Source: Rubrivivax sp.
GTDB lineage: Bacteria > Pseudomonadota > Gammaproteobacteria > Burkholderiales > Burkholderiaceae_C
Length of the DNA: 64,000 nucleotides
Assembly (NCBI GenBank): GCA_030653385.1
Contig: JAURZM010000048.1
Location: forward strand, 124,001-188,000
Direction of reading: 5' to 3'
The notes under the pieces were generated by a model, which was not told the origin of the DNA, did no database searches, and saw nothing but the letters and a program-made list of their open reading frames with translations. Positions within the stretch are counted from its first letter, which is position 1; each line of letters opens with the position of its first letter. Both the position numbers and the translations under genes were made by a program. This document shows positions 52,602 to 61,503 of the stretch, in pieces.

Positions 52602-53528
52602 TCATGTCAACGAGCGTTGCAGCCGCAGCGTGGTGTTGATGACACGCGTCAGCTTGTCGGCGTAGGCGGGGTCGGTGGCATAACCGGCTTTCTGCAGGCC
52701 CTGTGCAAACAGGGCGCCGCGTTCGACACGGCCTTCCGCGGCCGCGCCCTGCGTCACGCTGCCCACCGCGGCCTGGTAACGCGGGCTCTTGGTCATCAGC
52801 CGCGCGTAGTCGGCAAAGGACTCGGCATAACTGCCGTAAGCGCGGAACTTGGCCACCACCTTCTGCGCCTTGCCGTTGATGAACTCGGTGGTCGTGATCT
52901 CGGCCACCGGGCCCTTCCAGTTGCCGGTGGCCTTGATGCCAAACAGGTTGAACGACGGCGAGCCGTCGGCGTGGCGGATTTCCTTGCGACCCCAACCGGT
53001 TTCCAGTGCCGCCTGGCTGACCATGAACGACGCCGGTATGCCGGTGGACTTCTCGGCTTCCTGCGCTGCTGCGCTGTGCTGCTGCACAAAGCCGGCGGCG
53101 CCGGTCTGCGGAATGCGCGTGGGCTGCGGTACTGCACTCAGCGGCGCGGGTGTGTTGTTGGCCGACCCGGTGACCGGAATCGGACCCGGGCTCAGGCCCA
53201 TCTGCCGTTCCAGCTGCTTCATGATGGCTTCGGACAAACCACCCGGCCGCCCCGCCAGCTGGCCGGCCCACTGCGTGTCCAGCATCTCCATGCCCATGTT
53301 GCGGCCCGAGGTGGCGCCGCTGTCGTCCATCAGGCCACTTTGCAGCGTGGTGCTGCGCATGCTCTTCATCAGCTCGTTCATGAAGAGCGTCTCGAACTGG
53401 CGCGCGGCTTCGCGCACGGCACCCTTGGGGTCGCCGGCGGCGCGGCTGCGCAGCGCGTCCAGCGACTTGCTGTCGTAGGCCAGGCCCTGGGTGGGCAGCT
53501 GCGCAGGCAGTTGCGGGACGGAAGCCAT
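52602..53528 (-). CDS. flgJ: flagellar rod-scaffold/peptidoglycan hydrolase FlgJ
   Basis: 308-residue periplasmic protein. The N-terminal half (QFETLFMNELMKSMR; GMEMLDTQWAGQLA) caps rod assembly; the C-terminal half is a glucosaminidase that opens the cell wall (FMVSQAALETGWGRKEI carries the catalytic Glu; FADYARLM). Both domains are present as in E. coli FlgJ. One base separates it from flgI. Confidence 0.95.
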   Translation of the reverse strand: MASVPQLPAQLPTQGLAYDSKSLDALRSRAAGDPKGAVREAARQFETLFMNELMKSMRSTTLQSGLMDDSGATSGRNMGMEMLDTQWAGQLAGRPGGLSEAIMKQLERQMGLSPGPIPVTGSANNTPAPLSAVPQPTRIPQTGAAGFVQQHSAAAQEAEKSTGIPASFMVSQAALETGWGRKEIRHADGSPSFNLFGIKATGNWKGPVAEITTTEFINGKAQKVVAKFRAYGSYAESFADYARLMTKSPRYQAAVGSVTQGAAAEGRVERGALFAQGLQKAGYATDPAYADKLTRVINTTLRLQRSLT

Positions 53529-53529
53529 C

Positions 53530-54690
53530 TCAGATGACCTCGATCTCGGCGTGCAGGGCGCCGGCGCTTTTCATGGCCTGCAGGATGGCCAGCAGGTCCA
53601 TCGGCGTGGCACCCAGCGCGTTCAGCGCCTTCACCACGTCGGCCAGCTTGGCGCCGGCCGGCATCTGGATCAGCGCCCCGCCCTGCTGCGAGATCGCGAT
53701 ATCACTCTTTTCGCCGGCCACCGTCTGGCCCTGACCCAGCGCATTGGGCTGGCTGACCACGGGTGTCGTGCTGATGGTCACCGACAGGTTGCCGTGGGCC
53801 ACCGCACAGGCGCTCAGCGTGACGGCGTCATTCATGATCACCGAGCCGGTGCGTGCGTTCAGCACCACACGTGCCGCGGGGCGGGCCAAGGTGAGCGTCA
53901 GGTTCTCGATGTCCGCCAGGAAAGCCAGCCGCTCCTGCGGCGTGGCGGGCATGCGCACACGCACGCTGCGGCCGTCCAGCGCCTGCGCCGTGCCTTCGCC
54001 CTTGGCTTTGTTGATGGCCTGGGCCACCGCGTTGGCGGTGGCGTAGTCGTTGGCCGTCACGCCCAGCTGCAGCGAATCACCGTCGAGCAGTGGTGTCGGC
54101 ACGCTGCGCTCGACGCTGGCCCCTTCGGGAATGCGCCCGGCGGCCAGGTGGTTGATCTGCACCTTCGAGCCACCGGCTGCCGCGCCGGCGCCACCGACGA
54201 TCAGGTTGCCCTGCGCCAGCGCGTAGATCTGGCCGTCGGCGCCTTTCAGCGGCGTGGCGATCAGCGTGCCGCCGCGCAGGCTCTTGCTGTTGCCCAGCGA
54301 AGAGACGTTGACGTCGATGGCCTGGCCCGGCTGGGCGAAGGGTGGCAGCTGCGCCGTCACCAGCACCGCGGCCACGTTTTTGGGGCTCATCGTCACGCCT
54401 TGCGGCAAGGTCACGCCCATCTGCTGTAGGAGCGCGTTCAGGCTCTGCGTGGTGAAGGGCGTCTGCGTGGCCTGGTCGCCGGTGCCATCCAGGCCCACCA
54501 CCAGGCCATATCCCAGCAATTGGTTGCTGCGCACGCCTTGCACGGCGGCCACTTCTTTCACCCGCACCGCAGCAGCGGCCGGCGCCGGCCACCAGATGGC
54601 GGTGCTGGCGGCCAGAAAGGCCAGCACCACGACCCAGAGCACGCGGCGTTCGGACTGGCGTTCGGAATGCTCCTGCATCATCGTCCCCAT
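53530..54690 (-). CDS. flgI: flagellar P-ring protein FlgI
   Basis: Forms the P-ring around the rod in the peptidoglycan layer. 386 residues with a signal peptide (FLAASTAIWWPAPAAAA) and the family start VKEVAAVQGVRSNQLLGYGL followed by VVGLDGTGDQ. The ATG overlaps the flgH stop (54690-54693 region), though an internal ATG nearby could serve too. Confidence 0.95.
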   Translation of the reverse strand: MGTMMQEHSERQSERRVLWVVVLAFLAASTAIWWPAPAAAAVRVKEVAAVQGVRSNQLLGYGLVVGLDGTGDQATQTPFTTQSLNALLQQMGVTLPQGVTMSPKNVAAVLVTAQLPPFAQPGQAIDVNVSSLGNSKSLRGGTLIATPLKGADGQIYALAQGNLIVGGAGAAAGGSKVQINHLAAGRIPEGASVERSVPTPLLDGDSLQLGVTANDYATANAVAQAINKAKGEGTAQALDGRSVRVRMPATPQERLAFLADIENLTLTLARPAARVVLNARTGSVIMNDAVTLSACAVAHGNLSVTISTTPVVSQPNALGQGQTVAGEKSDIAISQQGGALIQMPAGAKLADVVKALNALGATPMDLLAILQAMKSAGALHAEIEVI

Positions 54691-55370
54691 CAGATCGGCA
54701 TCACGCTGAGAAAGAAACGCGACAACCAGCCGATGGCTTGGGCCTCGGCCTGCTGGCCACGCCCCCGCTGCTCGAGCCGCACATTGGCAATTGCGCTGCT
54801 GGTGACCGAGTTGCCCGGCTGAATGGCCCGCGGGTCGACCTGCCCCGAAAAGCGCAGCACGTCGACGTTTTCGTTGACGCCGATCTGTTTTTCACCGGCG
54901 ATCAGCAGGTGGCCGTTGGGCAGCACACCGCGCACCACCACCGTGATGGTGCCGCTGAAGTCGTTGCTGCTCTCGGTGGTGCCCTTGCCCTGGAAATTGT
55001 TGCCACTGGTCGCATCGGCGGTGGCACGCGCAAAAGCTGAGGGCCGCACGCCGGGCAGTGCGGTGATCGACGCCGACAGCGTGCCGCCCTTGTCCACCGT
55101 GCTGGTGGACTTCTGCGTCGCGCTGACCTTTTCGATGATCTGCACCGTCAGCGTGTCGCCGGCCAGCCGCGCGCGGTGGTCTTCGAACAGCGGCCGGTAG
55201 CTGGCCGACTGGAAGATGGACCCATTGCCGGCCACCGGCGCGGGCAGTGCCGCCACCTGAACCGGTGCGGTGTCGGCCACCTGCACACGCGGGCCGAGCC
55301 ACACACAGCCCGTCAGCAGGACCGCTGACAGCAGCAGCAGTTGCCGCGCCAGGCGAAGGCTTGTGCGCAT
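54690..55370 (-). CDS. flgH: flagellar L-ring lipoprotein FlgH
   Basis: Outer-membrane L-ring protein, 226 residues, with lipobox LLTGC at about residues 18-22 of a short signal peptide. Family features SYRPLFEDHRARLAGDTLTV and NFQGKGTTESSNDFSGTITV. ATG 55370 overlaps the flgG stop (ATGA); the GTG just before it is an alternative. Confidence 0.95.
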   Translation of the reverse strand: MRTSLRLARQLLLLSAVLLTGCVWLGPRVQVADTAPVQVAALPAPVAGNGSIFQSASYRPLFEDHRARLAGDTLTVQIIEKVSATQKSTSTVDKGGTLSASITALPGVRPSAFARATADATSGNNFQGKGTTESSNDFSGTITVVVRGVLPNGHLLIAGEKQIGVNENVDVLRFSGQVDPRAIQPGNSVTSSAIANVRLEQRGRGQQAEAQAIGWLSRFFLSVMPI

Positions 55371-56152
55371 CACAGCTGCGACAGACGCTGCAGCATCTGG
55401 TCCGAGGTCTGGATGGCCTTGGAATTGAGTTCGTAGGCGCGCTGGGTGGCGATCATCGACACCAGTTCTTCCACGACATTGACGTTGCTGCCTTCGACCC
55501 AGCCGCTTTGCACCGCGCCCAGGCCGTTGCTGTTGGGCGCACCGGCGGCCGGTGTACCCGAGGCCGCGGTTTCCGCGTACAAGTTGCCGCCCAGCGATTC
55601 CAGGCCAGCCGGGTTGATGAAGGCGGCCAGCTGCAGCTGCCCCAGCACCTGCGGCGCCACCTGGCCCGGCACCGTGGCGTTGACGGTGCCATCGGGGCTG
55701 ACGCTGAAACTGGTGGCATTGGGCGGCACCGTGATGCCGGGTTGCACGGCGTAACCCGCAGTGGTGACCAGCGCGCCGTTGGCGTCGACCTGGAAGGCGC
55801 CGTCGCGGGTGTAGCCGGTGGTGCCGTCGGGCATCTGCACCTGGAAAAAGCCCTGGCCCTTGATGGCGATGTCGAAGTTGTTGCCGGTCTGCTGCAGCGT
55901 GCCTTGCGTGAAATTGCGCGTGGTGGCCGCGGCGCGCACGCCCAGTCCCACCTGCAGGCCCGTGGGCAACTGGCTCTGTTCACCCGTGGCGGCACCGGCG
56001 GCGCGCAGGTTCTGGTACATCAGGTCTTCGAACACCACACCGGCGCGCTTGAAGCCGTTGGTGCCGACGTTGGCCAGGTTGTTCGAGATGGCGTCCAGCT
56101 TGGTCTGCTGGCCTTCCATGCCGGTCTTGGCGATCCAGAGGGAGCGGATCAT
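55370..56152 (-). CDS. flgG: flagellar distal rod protein FlgG
   Basis: 260 residues, the same length as E. coli FlgG. It starts [20 protein letters not shown] with [14 protein letters not shown] and ends with the usual rod helix ([18 protein letters not shown]). ATG at 56152 is chosen over an upstream start at 56182 because MIRSLW is the family N-terminus. Confidence 0.97.
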   Translation of the reverse strand: MIRSLWIAKTGMEGQQTKLDAISNNLANVGTNGFKRAGVVFEDLMYQNLRAAGAATGEQSQLPTGLQVGLGVRAAATTRNFTQGTLQQTGNNFDIAIKGQGFFQVQMPDGTTGYTRDGAFQVDANGALVTTAGYAVQPGITVPPNATSFSVSPDGTVNATVPGQVAPQVLGQLQLAAFINPAGLESLGGNLYAETAASGTPAAGAPNSNGLGAVQSGWVEGSNVNVVEELVSMIATQRAYELNSKAIQTSDQMLQRLSQL

Positions 56153-56244
56153 GGTGAGCGTGTCCTTCAGTGGGTAGGCCATCTTCGGCGGACCTGAAGG
56201 TCATCGACGGGCGAAAAAGAGGCTGGCAAGCCAGCTATATGTGG

Positions 56245-56318
56245 GCCCCCAAGCTCGCTCGCGCTCGCTACCCCCCAAGGGGGCCGTCCCCGAGCGGCCC
56301 GGCAAAGCCGGTTCCGCC
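56245..56318 (-). repeat. copy C of the hairpin-rich intergenic repeat, inverted
   Basis: In the flgF-flgG gap and reading on the minus strand: GGCGGAACCGGC-TTT-GCCGGGCCGC stem-loop, CCCCC/GGGGG hairpin, tail AGCGAGCGCGAGCGAGC then TTGGGGGC. A separate 6-bp hairpin (GCTGGC/GCCAGC) is at 56222-56235. Confidence 0.7.
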
Positions 56319-56344
56319 GGGGGAAACTTGATCGGGGAAAGGCG

Positions 56345-57070
56345 CTACTGCGGCGCCAAGAGCTTGGCGGCGCCTTGCTCGCGCTGTTCGGCGCCTTGCA
56401 GCATCTTCATCTGCTGCTCGAACTGGCGTGCGGCGGCGATCATCGCCACCATGGTTTCGACCGGGCTCACGTTCGAGCCTTCCAGCGCGCCGGTCTGGAC
56501 CCGCGCGGCGGGGTCGGCCGGCAGGTCGCCGTCGGCAGCGCGAAAGAGGCCGTCTTCGCCGCGTTGCAAAGGCGCTTCGGAACTCACCAGCTTCAGGCGG
56601 CCCACCTGTTGCGGCCGGCCGGTGCCGGTGGTGGTGGTGATGGTGCCGTCGATGGCCACTTCCACCGCGGCATTGACGCCCACGGTGATGGGCCCGCCGT
56701 CACCCAGCACGGGCAGGCCGCTGGTGGTGACCAGCTGGCCCTCGGCATTGACCTGCAGCGAACCGGCACGGGTGTAGGCCTCTGTGCCGTCCAGGCCCTG
56801 CACCGCGAGCCAGGCATTGCCCTGCATCGCCACGTCCAGCGAACGGCCGGTGCTTTGCACCGGGCCCGAGCGGGTGTCGTGGCCGATGGTGGACTCGAGT
56901 GCGTAGACCCGTGTGCTGGCGCCATTGCCCAGCACCGGCACGGCGCGGAAGGCCTGCATCTCGGCGCGGAAGCCGTTGGTCGACGCGTTGGCCAGGTTGT
57001 TGGCCAGCGTGTCCTGACGCTGCATCGTGGCCTTGGCCCCGGCCATCGACAAGTAGATCAGGCGATCCAT
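56345..57070 (-). CDS. flgF: flagellar proximal rod protein FlgF
   Basis: 241-residue rod protein, starting MDRLIYLSMAGAKATMQRQD with LANNLANASTNGFRAEM, and ending in the rod-type C-terminal helix (ETMVAMIAAARQFEQQMKML). Follows flgE by 16 bases. Confidence 0.95.
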   Translation of the reverse strand: MDRLIYLSMAGAKATMQRQDTLANNLANASTNGFRAEMQAFRAVPVLGNGASTRVYALESTIGHDTRSGPVQSTGRSLDVAMQGNAWLAVQGLDGTEAYTRAGSLQVNAEGQLVTTSGLPVLGDGGPITVGVNAAVEVAIDGTITTTTGTGRPQQVGRLKLVSSEAPLQRGEDGLFRAADGDLPADPAARVQTGALEGSNVSPVETMVAMIAAARQFEQQMKMLQGAEQREQGAAKLLAPQ

Positions 57071-57086
57071 CGTGGCCTACCGGCGA

Positions 57087-58349
57087 TCAGCGGAGATTCA
57101 CCAGGGTCTGCAGGACCTGATCCTGCGTCTTGATGGTCTGCGCGTTGGCCTGGTAGATGCGTTGCGCGGTGATCATGTTGACCAGCTCGCCGGTCAGGTC
57201 GATGTTGCTTTCTTCCAGTGCACCCGACTGCAGCACACCCAGGTTGCCGTCGCCGGGCACGCCCATGACGGGGTCGCCCGAGGCAAAGGTGCGGGCCCAG
57301 CCGTTGTCGCCCACCGGCTGCAGCCCTTGCGGGTTGCGGAAGTTGGCAAACTCCACCTGACCCGCCGGACGGGACTGGCCGTTGCTGTAGCGCGCGGTGA
57401 TGATGCCGTTGGGTTCAACCGCGATGGCCGTCAGCTGGCCAGCGGAAAAGCCGTCCTGCTGCATGTCGGTGACGCCGAAGGCCGAACCGAACTGGGTGGC
57501 CGAGCGCAGGTTCAACTGCACACCCAGCAGCGGCAAGGTGCTGGCGCCGTTGGCATTGGTGGTCACCGGCACGTCGAAGCTCACCGGGCCCACGGGGGAC
57601 AGCGGCGCGCTGCCGTCGGGGGCGAAGTCGATGGTCGTGATCGGCAGCGGCGCACCGGCCGATCCGGCGATGGTGTCGCCGTTGGCGGTGGCGTAGACGT
57701 TCCAGCTGTCGTTGGCGGCCTTCTGGAAATAGTAGGTCAGCGCCACTTCCTGGCCTTTGGCGTCGTACACGGTCAAGGTGGTGGCGTTGTTGTAGGTGTC
57801 GGCGTCGTTGAAGTCCACCTGCGGGCCGGCGGCCGGCAGCGTGGTGGCGGCGCGCGAATCCACGTTCATCTCGATCGAGATGGTGGTCGTCGGCGCCGGT
57901 GCAACACCGCCGGTGGGCAGTTGCAGTGGCACGGCCAGGCCGGGCTGGATCTGGCCCAGCGCGTCGGCCGCATAGCCCATCAGCTTTTGCAGCGAGTTGT
58001 TGACGATGAAACCTTCGCGGTCGACCTTGAACTGGCCGTTGCGTGAAAAGGTGACAGGGCTCTTCTCGTCGGTGACCTGGAAGAACCCGGCCCCGTTGAT
58101 CGCCAGATCCATGGGGTTCTCCGTGGTCTTGATGTTGCCTTGGGTGAACTGCTGCGCCACGGCCGCCAGCGAAGTGCCGATGCCGATGCTGTTGGTGCCG
58201 GCGCCGCTGAGAGCTGCCGCGTACATGTCCGAAAACTCCGCCCGCGACACCTTGGCGCCGAAGGTGTTGGCATTGGCGATGTTGTTGCCGATGACCTGCA
58301 GGTTCTTGCTGGTGGCATTCAGTCCGGACAGACCTTGTTGGAAGCTCAT
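57087..58349 (-). CDS. flgE: flagellar hook protein FlgE
   Basis: Main hook subunit, 420 residues. N-terminus MSFQQGLSGLNATSKNLQVI with GNNIANANTFGAK, C-terminus ELVNMITAQRIYQANAQTIK, as in the family (E. coli 402). The ATG at 58349 matches the conserved start. Confidence 0.96.
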   Translation of the reverse strand: MSFQQGLSGLNATSKNLQVIGNNIANANTFGAKVSRAEFSDMYAAALSGAGTNSIGIGTSLAAVAQQFTQGNIKTTENPMDLAINGAGFFQVTDEKSPVTFSRNGQFKVDREGFIVNNSLQKLMGYAADALGQIQPGLAVPLQLPTGGVAPAPTTTISIEMNVDSRAATTLPAAGPQVDFNDADTYNNATTLTVYDAKGQEVALTYYFQKAANDSWNVYATANGDTIAGSAGAPLPITTIDFAPDGSAPLSPVGPVSFDVPVTTNANGASTLPLLGVQLNLRSATQFGSAFGVTDMQQDGFSAGQLTAIAVEPNGIITARYSNGQSRPAGQVEFANFRNPQGLQPVGDNGWARTFASGDPVMGVPGDGNLGVLQSGALEESNIDLTGELVNMITAQRIYQANAQTIKTQDQVLQTLVNLR

Positions 58350-58371
58350 GGGGTTTCCTGCGGTGGGTGGA

Positions 58372-59022
58372 TCAGTTGAAGGCCTTGATGTCGCTGTAGG
58401 CAACGGGGCCGCTGGTGCGGGTGTTCAGCATCAGGTTGTTGCCACTGGTGTTGACCGACTCGACGCGGTCGCGCATCAGCGGCGTGGTGGCCAGGGTTGC
58501 AGCGCCGGCGGTGGCGGTGACGCGGAAGCTGTAGTTGGCACCGTCGGGCACGCTGCCGGCGGGCCAGGTGAAAGCGTGGCGGCCGGCGGTTTCGGCGCCC
58601 AGGTCGATCGTGTCGACGACGCTGCCGCCCGGGTTCAGCACCTCGACCTTGACCCGGTCAGCGGTGGACGTGAGGTCAAAGCCGCCGACACCGACACCGC
58701 CTTTGATGTCCAGCTTGTTGCCCTTGAGCGTGACGTCGCGGCCCACCAACGAAGCGCCGGTCAGCGCCTGCAGCTGCATGAACTGGCCGGTGAGGCCTTC
58801 GACCGTGGTGTTCAGCTGCTCGATGCCGTTGACGGTGTTGATCTGCGCCATCTGGCTCGTGATCTGCGCGTTGTCCATCGGGTTCAGCGGGTCCTGGTGC
58901 TGCATCTGCGTGACCAGCAGCTTCAGGAACCGGTCGGCACTGCCGGCTTCGTTGGCGGTTTTGGTGCTGGACGTGGCGGCGTTCAGCGCGGCGTAGGGGT
59001 TGACGGCGGCGGTCGTTGTCAT
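58372..59022 (-). CDS. flgD: flagellar hook cap protein FlgD
   Basis: 216-residue hook-assembly scaffold. The N-terminal FLKLLVTQMQHQDPLNPMDN and FMQLQALTGASLVGRDV are diagnostic; the C-terminus has the FLN/Tudor-like beta domain. It is 22 bases before flgE. Confidence 0.95.
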   Translation of the reverse strand: MTTTAAVNPYAALNAATSSTKTANEAGSADRFLKLLVTQMQHQDPLNPMDNAQITSQMAQINTVNGIEQLNTTVEGLTGQFMQLQALTGASLVGRDVTLKGNKLDIKGGVGVGGFDLTSTADRVKVEVLNPGGSVVDTIDLGAETAGRHAFTWPAGSVPDGANYSFRVTATAGAATLATTPLMRDRVESVNTSGNNLMLNTRTSGPVAYSDIKAFN

Positions 59023-59053
59023 CAGTTCACCTGCAGTTCATGGGCGAGACCAA

Positions 59054-59279
59054 GGCCTTGCGCGGAACCGGCTTCGCCGGGCCGCTGCAAGAGCCCGCGA
59101 CGAGGACGTCGCGGGCGCTCGTAGGCGAGAAACAGTCCGCAGGGACTGTTTCTCGTCCGGCTCGCCCCCCTCGGGGGGCTTGGCCCGCGCCGAGCAAGCG
59201 CCTGCGCGCTTGCGAGTGGCTGGCCAAGGCCTTGCTGCCTGCAGGCAGCAAGGCAGCGAGCGAAAGCGAGCGTGGGGGC
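59054..59279 (+). repeat. copy B of the repeat, expanded into a hairpin cluster
   Basis: Fills the flgC-flgD gap. The start and end match copies A and C, but extra hairpins are inserted between: a 10-bp stem at 59093-59116, a 13-bp perfect stem at 59126-59155, a C6/G6 hairpin at 59164-59179, an 8-bp stem at 59194-59213 and a 26-bp perfect palindrome at 59229-59254. Confidence 0.78.
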
Positions 59280-59284
59280 TTCAT

Positions 59285-59701
59285 TTACTGCCCCATCTGC
59301 AATGTCTTTTGAAGCAGGTTGCGGGCGGTGTTCATGACCTCCACGCTGTTCTGGTAGGACCGCGAGGCGGAGATCATGTTGACCATCTCCTCCACCGGGT
59401 TGACGTTGCTGTAGGTGACATACCCCTGTTCGTCGGCGCTGGGGTGCTTGGGATCCAGCACGCGGCGGCCGGGCGTGTTGTCTTCGGTGATCGTGGACAC
59501 CCGCACGCCGGCGCTGGCGGCCTGCTGGCCGGGCGGGCCCATCAACGCGGTCTGGAACACCACCTGGCGCGCCTTGTAGGCCGTGCCGTCGGGGCCGGCC
59601 ACGGTGTCGGCGTTGGACAGGTTGGAGGCCACCACGTTCAGGCGCTGGCTCTGCGCGCTGATGGCGCTGCTGGCGACGTCGAATATGCGAAGCATGCTCA
59701 T
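59285..59701 (-). CDS. flgC: flagellar proximal rod protein FlgC
   Basis: 138-residue rod protein starting MSMLRIFDVASSAISAQSQR with NVVASNLSNADTV and ending VMNTARNLLQKTLQMGQ. The ATG at 59701 lies 5 bases after flgB. The stop is TAA, directly before the repeat cluster. Confidence 0.96.
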   Translation of the reverse strand: MSMLRIFDVASSAISAQSQRLNVVASNLSNADTVAGPDGTAYKARQVVFQTALMGPPGQQAASAGVRVSTITEDNTPGRRVLDPKHPSADEQGYVTYSNVNPVEEMVNMISASRSYQNSVEVMNTARNLLQKTLQMGQ

Positions 59702-59706
59702 GGCGA

Positions 59707-60120
59707 TCAACCCTGCGTGTGGCTGCGCATGGCTTCGAGCGTGGTGCGCACATTGCCGTTGATGAAACGCAGCGTGGCGTCGTACTTCAACGCGTTGTCC
59801 ATGAAGTTGCCGCGTTCGCGGTCCATGTCCACCGTGTTGCTGTCCAGGTTGGTCTGGTTGGGCTGCACGTAGCGCAGCGTGGGCTGGATCTGGCCGCTGG
59901 CCGTGGTGCGGGGCAACACACCGGCGGCGATGCCACCGTGGCCGGCCGGGTCGCGGGCGGCGGCGGCGGCTCGCAACGTGGCGGCGAAGTCGAAGTCCCG
60001 GGCCTGGTAACCCGGCGTGTCGGCATTGGCGATGTTGCTGGCAATCAGGCGCTGGCGTTCCGAACGCAGAGTCAAGGCCTGGGCCTGGAAGTCCAGCGCG
60101 GCGGTCAGGCGGGGAATCAT
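59707..60120 (-). CDS. flgB: flagellar proximal rod protein FlgB
   Basis: 137-residue rod protein, first gene of the flg operon. RQRLIASNIANADTPGYQAR and DRERGNFMDNALKYDATLRF are family features. ATG 60120 sets the normal length; the upstream open frame runs into the divergent promoter region. Confidence 0.96.
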   Translation of the reverse strand: MIPRLTAALDFQAQALTLRSERQRLIASNIANADTPGYQARDFDFAATLRAAAAARDPAGHGGIAAGVLPRTTASGQIQPTLRYVQPNQTNLDSNTVDMDRERGNFMDNALKYDATLRFINGNVRTTLEAMRSHTQG

Positions 60121-60208
60121 GGTCGGAAGCTCCTTCAGTCTGGCGGGCTCTCGGCCGCACTTCACGGGCCTTGAGCTCATTCTGGTTGTCGGGGTCCGCC
60201 GCAAGCGC

Positions 60209-60240
60209 GGGAATAAGTGGCCGGAAAGCCGCCTATTCCC
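60209..60240. promoter_or_regulatory. inverted repeat in the flgA-flgB divergent region
   Basis: GGGAATA (60209-60215) and TATTCCC (60234-60240) are perfect arms; including the inner bases, 11 of 13 positions pair. It lies between the divergent flgB and flgA starts. The half-sites look like FlhDC boxes (AATAxxG spaced and inverted), so it may bind the flagellar master regulator. Confidence 0.45.
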
Positions 60241-60278
60241 GACCCACTGGCCGTGCACCGCTGCTTACAGTCCGTTCC

Positions 60279-61028
60279 GTGAAACTTCGCCTGTCTGCGC
60301 CCCGCCCCTCCCGCCTGGTCAACCTCCCGGCTGGCCGCTGGTTGTGGGTGGCCTTGGGTTTGTGTCCCGCGCTGGCGCTGCCGGCCGGCCCGCCGGCGCT
60401 GCCATCGACGGTTCTGCTGCAGGCACTGAACCTGTCGCGCCAGGCCGCCTTGGCCGTGGCGCCGCCGCAAGCGCGGGTGGTGGCACTGCCCGGCGCGCTG
60501 GACCCGCGGCTGAAGCTGGCCCCTTGTGATCAGGTGCAAGCCTTCCTGCCCGCCGGTGTGCCCGCATGGGGCCGCAGCCGTGTCGGTCTGCGCTGTTTGA
60601 AGGGGCCCGTGGCCTGGCAGGTCTACCTGCCGGTGACCGTGCAGGTGTGGGCACCGGCGGCGGTGGCTGCCGCCGCGCTGCCCATGGGCGCCCAGCTGGA
60701 CAGTTCGCAGATGGCCACGGCCGAAGTCGACTGGGCTGCCGCTTCGACGGCGCCAACCGCCACCTCACAAACACTGCAGGGCCGTGTGCTGGCACGCCCG
60801 GTGGCAGCCGGCCAGCCGCTGCGAGCCGCCGACCTGAAAGCCCGTCAGTGGTTTGCTCAGGGCGACATGGTGCGCATCGTGGCCCAGGGGCTGGGTTTTG
60901 CCATCAGCGCAGAAGGCCAGGCCCTGGGCCCCGGCTTCGAGGGCCAGCGGGTGCGTGTGCGCACCGACGCCGGCCGTGTGCTGGTGGGCCAGGCGGTGGG
61001 CCACAACCGCGTCGAGGTCCAGCTGTGA
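60279..61028 (+). CDS. flgA: flagellar P-ring assembly chaperone FlgA
   Basis: 249-residue periplasmic chaperone with a signal peptide (WLWVALGLCPALALPA) and the FlgA/SAF domain at the C-terminus (VLARPVAAGQPLRAADLKAR; GQRVRVRTDAGRVLVGQAVG). No ATG fits; GTG at 60279 gives a good signal peptide. A hairpin follows the stop. Confidence 0.88.
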   Translation: MKLRLSAPRPSRLVNLPAGRWLWVALGLCPALALPAGPPALPSTVLLQALNLSRQAALAVAPPQARVVALPGALDPRLKLAPCDQVQAFLPAGVPAWGRSRVGLRCLKGPVAWQVYLPVTVQVWAPAAVAAAALPMGAQLDSSQMATAEVDWAAASTAPTATSQTLQGRVLARPVAAGQPLRAADLKARQWFAQGDMVRIVAQGLGFAISAEGQALGPGFEGQRVRVRTDAGRVLVGQAVGHNRVEVQL

Positions 61029-61078
61029 GCCCTGCACGACACCTGACGCGGCCCGTGGTGGCACCGGCCGTCCGTGAA

Positions 61079-61101
61079 GAACCCCCTGCTTCGGGGGGTT
61101 C
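61079..61101 (+). terminator. 8-bp hairpin after flgA
   Basis: GAACCCCC (61079-61086) and GGGGGTTC (61094-61101) pair perfectly with a 7-base loop, 50 bases after the flgA stop. No T-tract follows. It may separate flgA from the flgM transcript. Confidence 0.45.
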
Positions 61102-61124
61102 CAAGAAATTCCTGCACTCAGGGC

Positions 61125-61152
61125 TAAAGTCCGGCACCGGGGCGTCCGATAC
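61125..61152 (+). promoter_or_regulatory. candidate sigma-28 (FliA) promoter for flgM
   Basis: TAAAG (61125-61129) and CCGATAC (61146-61152) match the sigma-28 consensus TAAAG-N15-CCGATAA with a spacer of 16. It ends 54 bases before the flgM ATG. A FliA-dependent flgM promoter is known from enteric bacteria. Confidence 0.5.
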
Positions 61153-61206
61153 AGCGTTCATGTCGTTGGGTGTGCACCCCAGCCGTGCCCCTGACAGGAG
61201 CTCACC

Positions 61207-61488
61207 ATGAAGATCGGTCCTCTCGATAACAAACCCCCGGTGGCCCCCGCCGCGCCCGAGCGCAAGGCGGTGACCTCCTCGATGCCGGCCGAAGCCAGCG
61301 CCCAGGTGGCCTTGTCGCCTGCAGCGTCTGCGCTTTCGGGGGTTTCGTCCGACCCGACGTTCGACACCGCCAAGGTCGAGCGCATCGCGCAGGCCATCCG
61401 CGACGGCCAGTTCAAGATCAACGCCGAGGCGATCGCTGACAAGCTGATCGTCAACGCCGAAGAACTGCTGGGCCGCAAGCCCAGCTGA
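61207..61488 (+). CDS. flgM: anti-sigma-28 factor FlgM
   Basis: 93-residue intrinsically loose protein that binds FliA until it is exported through the finished hook. The start MKIGPLDNKPPV and the C-terminal FliA-binding helices (VERIAQAIRDGQFKINAEAI then ADKLIVNAEELL) fit the family. An AGGAG site lies 5 bases before the ATG. Confidence 0.94.
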   Translation: MKIGPLDNKPPVAPAAPERKAVTSSMPAEASAQVALSPAASALSGVSSDPTFDTAKVERIAQAIRDGQFKINAEAIADKLIVNAEELLGRKPS

Positions 61489-61503
61489 GTCGACGGCACC
61501 GGC

